Assembly (NCBI RefSeq): GCF_014851395.1
Contig: NW_024042261.1
Span: forward strand, 37,473,942-37,537,941
Direction of reading: 5' to 3'
Source: Micropterus salmoides
Taxonomy: Eukaryota > Chordata > Actinopteri > Centrarchiformes > Centrarchidae
Length of the DNA stretch: 64,000 bases
How positions within the stretch are numbered: the stretch's first letter is position 1; every line of letters starts with the position of its first letter. A program made the translations under genes and the position numbers. A model generated the notes under the pieces. It saw nothing but the letters and a program-made list of their open reading frames with translations, ran no database searches and was not told the DNA's origin. This document shows, piece by piece, positions 37,351 through 50,485 of the stretch.

Positions 37351-40300
37351 GACTTTCTCACAATTTGTCGTGGAGAACGAGTTGGCTCTACGAGCCGGAA
37401 AAAGAAATCATGACAATGAACAAATTACACTTATACTATAAAGCCTGCTTTTACTAATTGAAATATACAATTCTGTATAGAATTGTGCAATTATTTCTTA
37501 CTAATTCTATTCAATTTTCATTTTTATTTTTGTTATACAACTAGAATAAATATCCTTGACATATCCCACTGTTTAATCATCGCAATGACAGAATATTTTA
37601 ATGTGCTGCAGATGAAGAATCTTGCATATTTATTTCTCGCAACAAATAATAACGTAACAGTGGAAGTGGTACAAATGAAAAGCTGTTTGGGAGCCTCTCG
37701 GAAAGGAACTCTGTCATTTCACTTTCTCTATAGTTACAGTCATAAGGCCACTAAAGGTCGCAGCCTAACAATAAGCATAAATAAGGGTCGTCAAAGCTGC
37801 TGCACATTTGACCTATACGGCCATTTCCTCTGGTGAGGGCGGCTGAGTAAAGGACCTGTGTGGGAGCCGATGATTAGTTACCCCGTAGTCCTACTGGAAG
37901 TAAAAACTCACAACTCATTTGTAATATAAAAAAAAATTATTTGGATGATTGTGAAATAATTTAGTTTTTTAATAATAATTCTTGAACCATTTTTCATCCT
38001 CAGGGTGACCAATAAAAGTCATCTCCGTGAAATTGGGCGGGTGCACTTGAAGCACTCAATCCAAACCAAATAATAAATACAATCATTACCACTTTAAGCT
38101 GTTGTTCTCTGTAATAGGCCAGAACCACATTTGAGCATTGGTGATGAGTATGGATCCATACACTGCTTTTAAAGATAACACACTATAAACAGAGACCTCA
38201 CATTTTGAGTAATGAGTGAAAACATAATTGCATTATATAACAGAGGGATCAAACCTCCCACTATGTGTGAAAAGGACAAAATCTCATCATTGTGCTTATG
38301 TTTTTGTGATGCGTTCGGCTGCTCGGTGGAGGTATGAGAGTGTCAGTAATTGATATCAGCGAACTATCAACATCTCTGACTTAAACTCATTCTGATTGGG
38401 CTGGTGGCTGGCAGTGATAATGGTATTCCTGTTTGTTCAGGAGATGAGCTGTTCCCAGGGGAGCCTGGGAAATGCAAATGGTGTGATAATGTCACCAGAG
38501 GGGTCCTGAAGCCACTGAGATTACACGCCGTCATTAAAAAATCTACCAAGACTACTTCCTCCCTCTCGCTGTGAGGAATACTACACTCAAAGTAGTCATT
38601 ACCTGTATGGATGAGAGAAGTGATTTAATTTAAAGTTTAAAGTTTCACATCTGTGCTTTTTTAACTAAACTGAAGAAGCAGCCAATAGATTTTCAAATAG
38701 AGAAGATTACTGATATGTGATATCTAAACATGTTGTCCAATATTCCCATGAACACAAGGCTTTATTCCAAATGGAGCTGTAAAATATATCACCAGTATCA
38801 CAAATCACCCTCTGTCCTTAGACCCTCCTGAGCTTTAGATCCATCTTTAACATTATTAGACTTTTACCCTTTTTCAGTCACAAACTGTGTGTTTTGTGCT
38901 AGTCAGTATTTTTTTTTATTTAAAATCCAGTTAAATCCATACCCGTGTTGCACTTGTAACGGTCTGGGTCTGTGTTTTCTTGGTAGAGCTAATGTTAGTT
39001 CGAAAAAGGGGCGAAAAAAAAAAACTCCCAGCCAGACAGACTGGTTTCTGGTATTCCCACGATGCTCGCCGTTTTTTATTAACACATCAACCTTATTAGC
39101 CCGGTCGTACGGCTACTGTCGTATCATACATGAGTAAAACAGAGTGTGTTACTTGTGAGTTGAGAGCTCAGCAACATGAAACAGACTAGGCGATGACGTT
39201 TCTCCCGTATCTAGGCAACACAGAGTCTTAAAGGCACATTTCACAATTTCGGCTGTTACACACTACAGATCAATGTAAAATGCTGTAGTGATCAGGATGT
39301 GGAAAGAACGCTTTTAGACTGAGTTAAGAAACGCAACTTCAGATTCTCAATATGTGGAACAAGACGGTGACACATCATTTCCTTTAGACTGTGAATAAAT
39401 ATTCTTTATTTCATTAAAACTAGAAAGTATAGTGGATTGTCTAGCAGGGAAGAGAGGACCAAAAAGCTTTTGAATAAAAAATGTAAATCTGATTGATCAT
39501 TGTTACATTTTCTAATAGTTTTCGATGTTAAATAGCCTACCATTTATATAGAAAATCAATCTGTAAAAAGTCACGGCTGTGTGGGTTGGAAATGCAGTAC
39601 AGTGCACACTTGGTATTGTTACCAAATATCGTTTGGCTGCTCTTGAGTATTGCCACAATACATCTCCTAGTTCCAGTGGAGCTCTCTATGTGAATATGAG
39701 AATGTCAGTCAGGTGTTTCTGCGAAGCGCCCACATTTTCAGCCTGCTTTTCCTGCAAATATCAATAAAAATTCAACATTGGTCGGAGCTGCTGAGTGCAG
39801 GCTGTGGAGGCTTTTTACAGCAGAGCCAAACAGTAAACTCGCATCACATTATTCGCCGCTCCAAACAAGGCGCACACAACAAATCGCTGATTGCCTGCAA
39901 TCCTGTGATCAAACAGTAGCAAACACAATAGGCTTTCTGGACAAAATCCAAAGATCATTGATTTGGAGAAGTGCGATGTGCGTGATCAAAGGCTTATTAA
40001 ATTGAATTTTTATGAAAGGCGAACCCGTTTTTTATTTGACTTTGATCTTTGTAGCCTTTGAGGCAGATTCCATGCTTCTGGTGAGCTGCGTTCACAGCGA
40101 GCAGAGCTGCTGGACAGTGATTGATACTGGCTGCAGTGGCATTAATATGAATGACAGTGTTCAGACATCAATCACAGCAGAGAAGAGAGCAGAAACAATG
40201 ATGGGGACAAAATAAGCTTTCGTGCATGAGCGTCCACATTGCATGCTAAAGGGTGTCCTTCCTCAAAGATGTCAACAGTTTGAGATAATGGTGGTTTTAA

Positions 40301-43127
40301 ATAGCTGGAAGAAGAACAAATATTTGAGCTTTCAGGCGTCTGTCAGCTTTTGACATTTTGAGCATAAATTAATTAAAAAACATTATTCTAGCCTTACAAA
40401 ATCTCAGTTCACTGACTCTTATCTTGTAAAGCTACCTTAAATGACCTTACTGCACTGACACTATAGTTTAGGAGGGCGGTGGAAACACGACAATAATATC
40501 TGTGACAAAAGTCCCGAAGCTTTCTGATTTATTTCAAAGCCATGATCATAAAGTAGAACTTCCCAAACCCCTGTTTTGATGTTTGTGTTTGGTGTTCATT
40601 CATTCTTTTCTTCACTGTCCCGTCCTGTTTCACCTTAAACAAAGAAAGGGGTTGCTGTATGATCTGAAAGCTTAGGGAAAAGATAAGCAAGCGAACCTCA
40701 AATTTGGAATTTTTAATCACAGTATATTTGTTCCCAAAGTCAAAAATGAACCTCCATGACCATAACAACAATAACATATATATATATTGGTAACTACTCA
40801 TTATTATTTACAATCTACATACTAAATAACCTACATTAAAATAAACAATAAATAAACGTTACCCGCCTATATAACCTCTCATGCCTCGATGCTGCAGAAC
40901 AGCAGCGGTTTCATGCATCCAGTGTGTGGTACAGCGGTCACATGGCACGGCACTGTGTAACACACTTCAGTTTGTAAAAGCTTTGTAAAGAGCCAAAGTC
41001 GAAATACTGCATGTTACATGTTATTAGATTACTTAGTTTTGCAGGTTTGCTTTATACCCGTGAGATTTCTTTTTCCATTTCAGCTGTTGAGACATAATTG
41101 AGTTTTACAGTAGTCTGATTCAGTTGAACCACCTTGGGGATTTTTGAAGGTTGAACCTGCTGGTGGTCAATATCTTGTGCCAATATTGACTTGGCTTATT
41201 TCAGAATTTGAGCACCTCTGTGCCAAAATAGTCCAAAAAAAACAAGAAAAGAGTGTTTTGTCTCAGGCTATATTCTTGGCAGAGTGGAAACATCAGAGTG
41301 TTAGCCGGTTTTTCCAAACAGAATGCAGGTTTCAGTGTAAATAAGCTGCTGCCTTGTTGAAGAAAATCAGGTCTCGTGGGTAAAAACTGCTGACTGAGAG
41401 AAGAGTCATGACAACTCAACACGTGTTTTTTAATATATCAGGTTGCTTCCTACATCACTCTTGAATGATTTATCTAATTAGGACTGACTCGTGGGATGAT
41501 GGGGATTGGATGGTGCTCACTTATTGTCCTGGCATCAAAGTAAAATATTCCACAAATTCAGGAAACAATAATAAACACAACCAGCAGTGATGACTGAGAG
41601 ATGCGCCAGATTAAGGGGATATGCATTTAAATGTGCGAGCTCCTCCCACTGGTTTAAATGGCACTGAGTGATATTGATTACAGCTCTCAGTTAAAGAATG
41701 AAACTGTCAGCTTTATCCAGTGTGGCTTGTAACGAGCGTAACAGTGGTGACTGTAGAAATGAAATGACATTTAAATTCAAATGGAAAATTTCCAGGTCAT
41801 ACATCTACCAGTGTGTGTATTCAAAAATCCATTAACATGCCATTGCTATAAATGACATTGATTGATGTTAATTGAAATGGCAATTTTTCCTGCCTGCTGT
41901 CTCTCTCCCGCATTCACACACACAACAATATACAAATCTAAATTAATTTGAGCAGAATTAATGGGTTTCTCCTCTTGTTAGCTGTAAACTCTTTTCATCA
42001 ACATATTCTTGGTGTGAGCGCCCCCTGTCACACTTCAGTCTGCAGAATTGCCCTGACTGCTACTGAGGTGAGGTCTGAATAACAATGTCAGCAGTTTAAG
42101 CATAATATTTTGGTGATGATCTAGACCTGAGATCCATATCGTTACGTCACATTTAACCCCATCTGTAATTACTCAGCTTTGTATTTGCACATATTTTATC
42201 TGAAAATCATTCCTGGACAAATGATAAATTTAAGGCTGCAGCCTGGAACTGTAAAGAATCATTTGCGCTTTACCGAGTGCTTTCTAGTTACCCGTGGAAA
42301 TGATTGCTTTGCTGGGCTATAGCTTCAAATAAATCACTGGTTCTTTCAATCTATTATTAAAGCCGGAGTCTTCCTGTGGAGCTGCTCGGTTTATGAGCAG
42401 GGTGCTGTTGGAGAAGAGCATGCATACTCAGTCAACAACCCTCACATTTAAGGGTTCAGCCTCATAAAGAGCATTTGCAACAACGGACGTGTTGCGGTCA
42501 CCAATTACTTCACTTCATTTTCATCTTTTAGGACGCGCAATTATTTCTGTTCCATTTGCTGTCACTAATAAGGCCTCTACGTAATAGACTTCAGGCATCT
42601 GTTAGTATTGGAGCTATGGGCGCCAGCACTTTTAACTTTCTTCTGTGTTTATTTAAATGTGTGTATTGATCCAGATGTGACCTTTTCTGAACTGAATGTC
42701 TTCAGTTCTTTTGGTTTATTATTGTAGGTGTTATGTAACTGCTGCTTCTGTGTGTTTGCTGTCTTTTTTTAATCCTACAGTATGGGATTTCATTTTCTTT
42801 ATTTATGCAGAATTAGTCAGTATTTCTATAAATATGCCAGTTTTTTGCCAGCCTGGCTAATCGTTTTAAGTCCAGTCCTTTGGTGAGATGTTCTAAATCA
42901 AAATGTGTTTATAGCATTATATTTTTATATGTAGGTTACTAATACTAGTACTAAGGCTTCCCTTGATGGTTATGTCCTACGTCTGCGGCTTATTTGCTTT
43001 AGTAATTAGATACATTTTATGTTTTGTTTTTTATTTTGCTGCATTTTACTTTCTTCTCTTATGGTCCAGATTCTTATTCCACGTCCCATGTGTGTATTCA
43101 TGGACCTCAGAGAGACTGGCAACTAGG
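37351..43127. other. No recognised gene; several repeat-poor islands
   Basis: 39700-40220 and 41580-42600 are the most striking repeat-free tracts. The first has GATCAAAG, CAAAGATC and CTTTGATCTTTG (TCF/LEF-like). The second has many TAATT/AATTA motifs and ATGCATTTAAATG. No coding frame is supported. Confidence 0.4.
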
Positions 43128-43410
43128 GTTGGGCGATGGCTGACAGATGGTAGATGGTCGATGGACCGATTTACTTATAAAAAAGAACTCCTTTTTTGTT
43201 ATAAATAGTATGAATGAACAAAAGTACAGCTGATTATGTCAACTGAGTGCTGTGTTTTGTGGTGGCAGAGCACCCTCTGGTGGATAAACTATGCAACGAC
43301 AACACTCATAACATGTATTCTGTTTCTTTTGTAATCGTCAGTCGTCAGCTGTTATAAACACGATACATATTTATCTGCAATTAGCTCATATTGGCTGATA
43401 ATATCAGCAC
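43128..43410 (+). mobile_element. Possible hAT-like fragment
   Basis: AGGGTTGGGCGATGG at 43128 resembles the terminal sequence of short fish hAT-like elements. The right end and target duplication are not identifiable; weak call. Confidence 0.25.
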
Positions 43411-45644
43411 ACTGATTTATGAGTCTAGCTTTATTACATGCATCCAGCACCTTCTTCAGATACAGCAGAGATGTCAGCAGTCTCACTATGTCATTGGTAA
43501 GAAAGGTAACGCTCAGTCTGTATTACTATGAATGAATCCTACTCAGACATCCCCCACCAGTGCAGCAGCATCATCAGTAGTTGGCCCTGTGGATCAAGTT
43601 ATTATTGATTTTAATCCCATTTGAAAAGCATCATTCAACAACAGCAAGCTGACTGTGGCAGAGCAGCACTGTGAGCCAGACAGACTGGCATCATGTGTCA
43701 GACTGTGGCAGAACTGTTCAGCTCAGTTTCGTAGCTCCTGCTGTGAGAGGCGTCATTATCAGTATGTAATATAATGTCTGGCTAGTGGAGCTTAGCAGTA
43801 AAGCACTTCAGCACTTTGCGAGACCACTTTCTTTGTTCCGATCAAGTCGCGCTGAGATCAGACTGTGTTTTTCAAAATAAAAGAGCAAGGGACATGTCAT
43901 TAGTATTGCCTGTGGGTGATTATGTTGGGTAGCAACATACAAATCACGTAACTTCCCATTATAAATGGTTTAAACTGAGCAGGATGTCTTAGCGACGAAA
44001 TATAATTTAGTGTCGTGCATGTAATGTAATGATTAATTCGTTAAAGTTTTATGAATTATGGCTAAACACATTTCAGCTTTACTTAAGTTACCTTAACCCT
44101 AATTTGAGGAGACAAAAACCAACAATAAATGTAAGTATGGTGTGGCATGTCCATGGTCTTATATCTCCGTGAAACTCCATTGTGTCCAAAAACATCAAAA
44201 ATGATAAAAAGGTTGTTTGTCTCAGCTCAGTAAACTGCAGTGTTAAAGTGTCTAAGCTACTCTTACAGATCACAATTGCAGATGATTGCATGCTTTGACT
44301 TTTGTAATATCCAAGACCATTATCTTTACCTTAACAAAGTGCCTAAACATAACCATAAAAATGCTAATCAGTTGCTACAAGCAGATATTGCAGGAAAAAC
44401 AAATGAAATATGTTGATTTACAGAAGCCTTCTTTAAAAGCTCTTCCTCAACGTGCGGAAGATAACACGGGTGGTGTTCCACTTCTCCCAAAACATGTTTG
44501 CATATCAACGTAATATCAAGGAGATGTTGTTACGATAGTACATAGTATACATCAAAGAAGAATACTGTGGGGAAAACGGAGTATGCCAGAGCAGCATGTG
44601 ATGTTGAACAAATAATAGGGAGCACTGTATGGATTACAGCAGCAAGAGCATGTACAAGATCAGGGCAGCAGTGGAGCTTAATGAGACAAAGACTAAATGA
44701 GTTCAGAATATTTACAGAGATAAATATGAAGTGGTCGTTCCTGCTTTGGCTCCTTCAGTCCTCTTGCTTCTTTCTATACCTCTGTCATTCTTTTTTTCTC
44801 TGGTTTCAGTCTCTGCAGTAGTGTACAGCTCACTGTGCACATTTGTAAAGATGTAGCACAACATCCCCACCAACAGGATGGAAAATGCAACTTCTGGGAC
44901 ATAAATTGTCACCCTTTTCTGCTTTCTACCTTCCCTTCTTACCCTTATTTCTCTCATCAGCCCCCTCCTCCCTTCCTGATAATTTTCCTCCTTCTGTCCT
45001 CAGCAAACTTCTCTCCACCTCCTCTTTTCTCCATTTCAGACTTTTTATTTGCTCCTTTTTTGCCCTTTTCTTCATGTCCTTCACTTTCCCATTCTCTCTG
45101 CTTCCTCGATGAGATCCTTATTGTCTTTTATTTTCCTTTACAAGTAATCAGAGCAACGAAACGTGACATGGCGCTGAGCGACAGCAAAATGTAAACAGAC
45201 AGCGTGCGGAGATGATTGATGGTGTAGCATTGATATGTCCGAGAACGCCGTCAGAATCCGGAGGTCCAGTTTGTTTAACACTGACACCACATCGGCACTC
45301 CTCATTGCACCAAACCCACCTTTTATTAAATAAACAGTTGGGATTGGCTCAACTCATGCCAGGTCGGCTGGAACGGCTGGAACTCTATCTGATTGGGTGT
45401 CTGCAAGAGCAAATAAATCGTGAGCCAGCAGATTCTTCTGGTTCCCAAACTAGCAGCAGGGCTTTAGTGTCAAGATTTCCCCCTCAGGATGAATCCTTCT
45501 GACTTTAATGATCCCCTGCTCTTTCACCTGCACAAGGTCTATTTTCACTGTAAAATATTATATTAATATTAATATATACACCAAATGGGTTGCCAGAACT
45601 AACACATTTATGCTTCCAACACTGTCTTAATGACCTCAGTCGTT
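43411..45644. other. No recognised gene
   Basis: C/T-rich at 44930-45110. 45190-45520 is a repeat-poor, CpG-containing block with a 96-codon frame (45212-45502) and no recognised domain. Confidence 0.5.
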
Positions 45645-45834
45645 AGCGGTGGTGATGGGACAGTGGATAAGACACATGCCTTTGGTGTGAGAGACCTGGG
45701 TTCAAGTCCACTGTGACACACCATTGTGTCCCTGAGGAAGACACTTAACCCCTCGTTGCTCCAGAGAAGTGCGACCTCTGACATGTATAGCAATTGTAAG
45801 TCGCTTTGGATAAAAACGTCAGCTAATGAAAAAT
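45645..45834 (+). repeat. tRNA-derived SINE, family B, plus orientation
   Basis: The head has GTGGATAAGACACATGCC (A-box region) and GGTTCAAGTCC (B box, 45699-45709), then CATTGTGTCCCTGAGGAAGA and a tail TGTAAGTCGCTTTGGATAAA ending AACGTCAGCTAATGAAA. The tail matches in antisense the element at 8735-8905. Confidence 0.7.
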
Positions 45835-45984
45835 AATTAATTGTGATTATATGAAGTTTCATCTTGAGTTTGAAATGTTATGCTTAAAGAGTAAAATGTT
45901 TAGATGGACAATCAAGTCTCCATGAGGATTAATTGTTTGTGATCATGTGACCTTTCATCTAGCGCCATCATCAGGTACTTTTTA

Positions 45985-46105
45985 ATTTTTCCAGTACTTT
46001 TGCTAATTAGGTACACATCAGCATGTTAGCATTGTCTTCAGGGGCATGTTAGCATGCTGAAGTTAGTATTTAACTCACTGTGCTTAAGTAGAGCCCATAG
46101 ATTAT
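45985..46105 (+). repeat. Fragment of a GCATGTTAGCATGCTGA-type interspersed repeat
   Basis: CATCAGCATGTTAGCATTG then GCATGTTAGCATGCTGAAGT and ACTCACTGTGCTTAAGTA follow the order of a common percomorph repeat. The boundaries are approximate. Confidence 0.35.
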
Positions 46106-48690
46106 ATAAAAATATATACATTATATATAGACACTCGCATGGCTGCGTGCTTAGTTGCTTACTTAGTTATGTGACTTAAAGTAATGATAATATTTGAGAG
46201 GCACAAACTGTGAAGGACTTGTCCTGTGGCCATGTTCATAGAAAATAAATCGGTAAAGATGGTGCTGTCAGACGAGGCGAGTGCAAAGTAAGAATGAAAA
46301 GGCTGATGCTCTCAGTAGACCCTCTGTGTATTTGGAATTCAGTGTTATTCTAATAGGCAAGGTCTCAAGTCAACTCAATCAACATGGAAATTAACATATT
46401 CATCTTTCAATCATGCATTTCATTTTCATTTCATACTGAACATGAAACGAGGACGAGTCACTCAACAACGCATCCCAGACACATCTTGTGTGGTTATGTA
46501 TGTGCATACATGAATGCATTATTAACATGCTGTTAAAATTAAGAAAACCTTACTTGGGGAGGCGTTTGAGAGATGAACACAATAAAATAGAGATGGAAGG
46601 TATTTGGAGAGATGCAGGAATAAATTATTTTTAAAGGGCTAGAAATGGAAGGACAGATACAGAGGGATGGATAGAGGCAGGGCTTCAGACAGAGAAAAAT
46701 GGGTGGAAGGGGGAAAGGAGGGATGTCTTCTATGTCGGAAGAGCTGAAAACAGCTGAAAAGAGTTTGAGAGAAGACAGGATAATAGGGAGGAGAGGGATG
46801 ATGGGAGGACTCTGGTGGAAAGATAAGTGGAGGGATGGAGAAAAGGAGCTATGCAATTGAAATGAGAAGAGCCTTTAGTCGAAAAGGTTGCGATGAAAGG
46901 ACGGAGGAGAGGGCGACAAAGATGGAGAAGTGCATGTAGTCTGCAAAAGAGCTGCTTTGCATTTTTCTCACGCTGAGCTGGCCTGACTAAACAAATTAAA
47001 TCTGTTCTCAGAGCAGCAGTGTTCCTTAGAGACCCAGCATCACATTGCACCTAGATTGTACCGCAATATGGTCTAAAGAGAATCTTCTAAAAGTAAACAC
47101 TTTAAAAAATCGGTATTCACTATGATTGCTGCATTGACTGATAATTTGGTGATATGACTGTAAACCAATGACTCTGTAGTGGAGATGATTGGTCTCACAT
47201 CCTGTGAATGGATTAACTATGTCTGCAATGATCAATCAGGATCCTCGGGTCAGTTATAGAGCTTTCTGGATTCACCACGGACGGGGGAACAGTTAGACAT
47301 CAAAATGTAATTTGTCGCTTTTTTTGTTTTAAATTTAATGTAATCGCCTTGAACTTTTCATATAGAGCAGATCAAGACCGTACTCTTTTAGTGAGGGGGG
47401 GGGGCGGCATCCAACACGCCCCCTGAGGAGGCCCGCCTCACACTTTGAAAAGCCCTGCTATAGACTAACTAAGTGTAAACAAATCGCTCCACATTTTCTC
47501 CACATCAATTTCTTGCAGGCTAAGATCAACCCTAAATACCGAACAGAGGGCAGTAATATGGATCACATGATACTGCTGCTCCTTCAAACGTCACTACACT
47601 TCTGTTTTTCATCTTTCCGGCTTTATTGCCGAAACACGTGTTACCTCTGATCTAAATCCAGACCCACCCGGCCCAAACAACCGGACCAGGCGCCAGAGCG
47701 GGTGCGGTGATCGGTCAGAGGAGAGCAAAGAGAGCCCGAGATAAGAGCCATGTTGGCCAAGCTTGGACTTAATTCTGCTCCTAAAGGTCCGGTCTGGACA
47801 AAATGGGATCTGTTTATTGTGAGGCTGAAAGCATATTATCATCTGGTTGCTGCTGTTTACTTTCACCCAGAATGCAAAATGAATACTGCGGAACGTTCTT
47901 GGTGTACACGTGTCTGTATATATTTATATAAATAACTATATTGTTATAGTTATATTATATAGTATATTTTGTTTTATTTATGTTACCATATTTTAATATA
48001 CACTTAATTATATGTTGTTGCATGTAGCATGAAGGGACTACAAATTTTGTTCTGTTAAGCAGCCTTGTGCTGGATAATGAGAAATAAACAACCTTGCATT
48101 AGCTGATGAAGTAATATGGCAACTATAGTATGTTGCACAGAATAACGTTAGCAACTAGTCGACAACATTATCTAACTTACTAAAACACAAGATCACAGAA
48201 TGTTTCATGTGCTGTGCAGAAACTAACTCCATGAAGTTAGAGTGTGTTTTGTTGCTGTGTGTACGGTTCAGATTCATCAGGCAAGAGGTTCAGGAGCGCG
48301 TAACAGCCAATGGATTTACTGGAGCGTCTCACCTGGAGTCTTCACATAGGAATAGGCATACTGGGGGTCAGAGGTAACAGAAAAACCTGGTGGATTGTGT
48401 ATGTGTGCAGTTACAAACCCTTCACACACAGGCAATAAAAAAATATTAATTTCATTAGCCCTTTGTAATGATAATAATAATAGGAATAGTTATAGTAAAT
48501 GTAGCAGCGGGTGTTGAGCGGGAACATGGGGGCAACAGGTGACTCGCAGCCACAGATCCAGACTCACTACAGTGACACTTTGTAGTGAGTCACGAGTTAC
48601 TCAAAGACATGTGTAGCCGCTAAATCTACATCTAAAAACACTGAGGGTTGCGTAGACAGGCAACTAATTGACGTGCTCGCCCAGCCGCAG
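46106..48690. other. No recognised gene
   Basis: A purine-rich tract at 46580-46930 gives low-complexity minus frames. A G homopolymer at 47395-47403 is followed by a CpG-richer block to about 47760. Nothing coding is supported. Confidence 0.5.
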
Positions 48691-48802
48691 AAAAGGCAAG
48701 AGCAAACAACGTTATTTCGTTAAGCTGATGATACACGGAGCGAAAGAAGTTGTATCATCAGCTTTAGGTCTAGTGAAATAACGAGGTTTGCTCTTGCCTT
48801 TT
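48691..48802 (+). repeat. Long imperfect inverted repeat (hairpin)
   Basis: AAAAGGCAAGAGCAAAC (48691-48707) pairs with GTTTGCTCTTGCCTTTT (48786-48802), and AAGCTGATGATACA (48722-48735) pairs with TGTATCATCAGCTT (48751-48764). The loop is about 15 bp, with a bulge where the right arm has extra TAGGTC-type bases. It could be a tiny foldback element or the core of a MITE. No target duplication was identified. Confidence 0.75.
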
Positions 48803-49067
48803 TTTTGTTCAGTGTTATTGTTTACTGATGATGGTCTTCAGGTACATCCATAATACAGTCCTTAAACATCCACTGAATCAAAGATCTGAACGAACACACA
48901 ACGCGCCCAGTGTAGCGTACCTAGCAAAGCGGTCAAAAAACTGTAGCTGCTCCAGTCCAACACCTGTCACCTGTGTGCAGCTTTCTGCTTACATTGTGTT
49001 GGATGCAAAGCTGAAAGGTTCCACCTACTGGACACACTAGTGTTCTGCACGCAACACAAAAAACATA

Positions 49068-49284
49068 CAGTGGGTACGGAAAGTATTCAGACCCCTTTAA
49101 ATTTTTCACTCTTTGTTTCATTTCAGCCATTTTCCAAAAATCAAAAAAGTTCATTTTATTTCTCAGTAATGTACACTCAGCACCCCATCTTGACAGAAAA
49201 AAACAGAAATGTAGAAATTTTTGCAAATTTATTAAAAAAGAAAAACTGAAATATCACATGGTCATAAGTATTCAGACCCTTTGC
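49068..49284 (+). repeat. Left terminal inverted repeat of the Tc1 element
   Basis: 217 bp, the inverted partner of 50486-50702 with one mismatch by eye. AGTATTCAGACCC occurs near the outer and the inner end of the TIR, consistent with the inverted-repeat/direct-repeat (IR/DR) arrangement of paired transposase sites known in fish Tc1 elements. Confidence 0.93.
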
Positions 49285-50325
49285 TCAGTATTTAGTAGAA
49301 GCACCCTTTTGATCTAATACAGCCATGAGTCGTTTTGGGAAAGATGCAACAAGTTTTTCACATCTGGATTTGGGGATCCTCTGCCATTCCTCCTTGCAGA
49401 TCCTCTCCAGTTCTGTCAGGTTGGATGGTAAACGTTGGTGGACAGCCATTTTCAGGTCTCTCCAGAGATGCTCAATTGGGTTTAAGTCAGGGCTCTGGCT
49501 GGGCCATTCAAGAACAGCCACGGAGTTGTTGTGAAGCCACTCCTTCGTTATTTTAGCGGTGTGCTTAGGGTCATTGTCTTGTTGGAAGGTAAACCTTCGG
49601 CCCAGTCTGAGGTCCAGAGCGCTCTGGAAAAGGTTTTCGTCCAGGATATCCCTGTACTTGGCCGCATTCATCTTTCCCTCGATTGCAACCAGTCGTCCTG
49701 TCCCTGCAGCTGAAAAACACCCCCACAGCATGATGCTGCCACCACCATGCTTCACTGTTGAGACTGTATTGGACAGGTGATGAGCAGTGCCTGGTTTTCT
49801 CCACACATACCGCTTAGAATTAAGGCCAAAAAGTTCTATCTTGGTCTCATCAGACCAGAGGATCTTATTTATCACCATCTTGGAGTCCTTCAGGTGTTTT
49901 TTAGCAAACTCCATGCGGGCTTTCATGTGTCTTGCACTGAGGAGAGGCTTCCGTCGGGCCACTCTGCCATAAAGCCCCGACTGGTGGATTGCTGCAGTGA
50001 TGGTTGACTTACTACAACTTTCTCCCATCTCCCGACTGCATCTCTGGAGCTCAGCCACAGTGACCTTTGGGTTCTTCTTTACCTCTCTCACCAAGGCTCT
50101 TCTCCCCCGATAGCTCAGTTTGGCCGGACGGCCAGCTCTAGGAAGGGTTCTTGTCGTCCCAAACGTCTTCCATTTGAGGATTATGGAGGCCACTGTGCTC
50201 TTAGGAACCTTAAGTGCAGCAGAAATTTTTTTGTAACCTTGGCCAGATCTGTGCCTTGCCACAATTCTGTCTCTGAGCTCTTCAGGCAGTTCCTTTGACC
50301 TCATGATTCTCATTTGCTCTGACAT
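49285..50325 (-). CDS. Tc1/mariner transposase, DD34E, full length
   Basis: 346 residues, normal for Tc1-like transposases (about 340). The N-terminal part (to about residue 115) is the bipartite paired-like helix-turn-helix DNA-binding region, with a GRPAK linker at 65-69 matching the AT-hook-like GRPR position. The DDE catalytic triad is present: Asp159 in ILWSDETKIELFG, Asp250 in FQQDNDPKHTAK, and Glu285 in SPDLNPIEHLW, with 34 residues between the last two (DD34E). A glycine-rich box follows at 194-204 (GGGSIMLWGCF). The likely true start is Met8 (MRSKELPEELRD), the usual family start, or Met1 at 50325. The stop codon lies just outside the inner end of one TIR. No frameshift or stop is seen. 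It should cut and paste its own element and related non-autonomous copies. Confidence 0.95.
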   Translation of the reverse strand: MSEQMRIMRSKELPEELRDRIVARHRSGQGYKKISAALKVPKSTVASIILKWKTFGTTRTLPRAGRPAKLSYRGRRALVREVKKNPKVTVAELQRCSREMGESCSKSTITAAIHQSGLYGRVARRKPLLSARHMKARMEFAKKHLKDSKMVINKILWSDETKIELFGLNSKRYVWRKPGTAHHLSNTVSTVKHGGGSIMLWGCFSAAGTGRLVAIEGKMNAAKYRDILDENLFQSALDLRLGRRFTFQQDNDPKHTAKITKEWLHNNSVAVLEWPSQSPDLNPIEHLWRDLKMAVHQRLPSNLTELERICKEEWQRIPKSRCEKLVASFPKRLMAVLDQKGASTKY

Positions 50326-50485
50326 GCACTGTGAGCTGTAAGGTCTTATATAGACAGGTGTGTGGCTTTCCTAATCAAGTCCAATCAGTATAATCAAACA
50401 CAGCTGGACTCAAATGAAGGTGTAGAACCATCTCAAGGATGATCAGAAGAAATAGACAGCACCTGAGTTAAATATGAGTGTCACG

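Noticed and set aside
45645..45834. Possible genuine tRNA gene
   Set aside because: Only A- and B-box-like boxes; no cloverleaf, and the tail matches an antisense copy at 8735, so it is a SINE.
49325..50007. Several 60-77 codon plus frames
   Set aside because: Antisense shadows of the Tc1 transposase gene.
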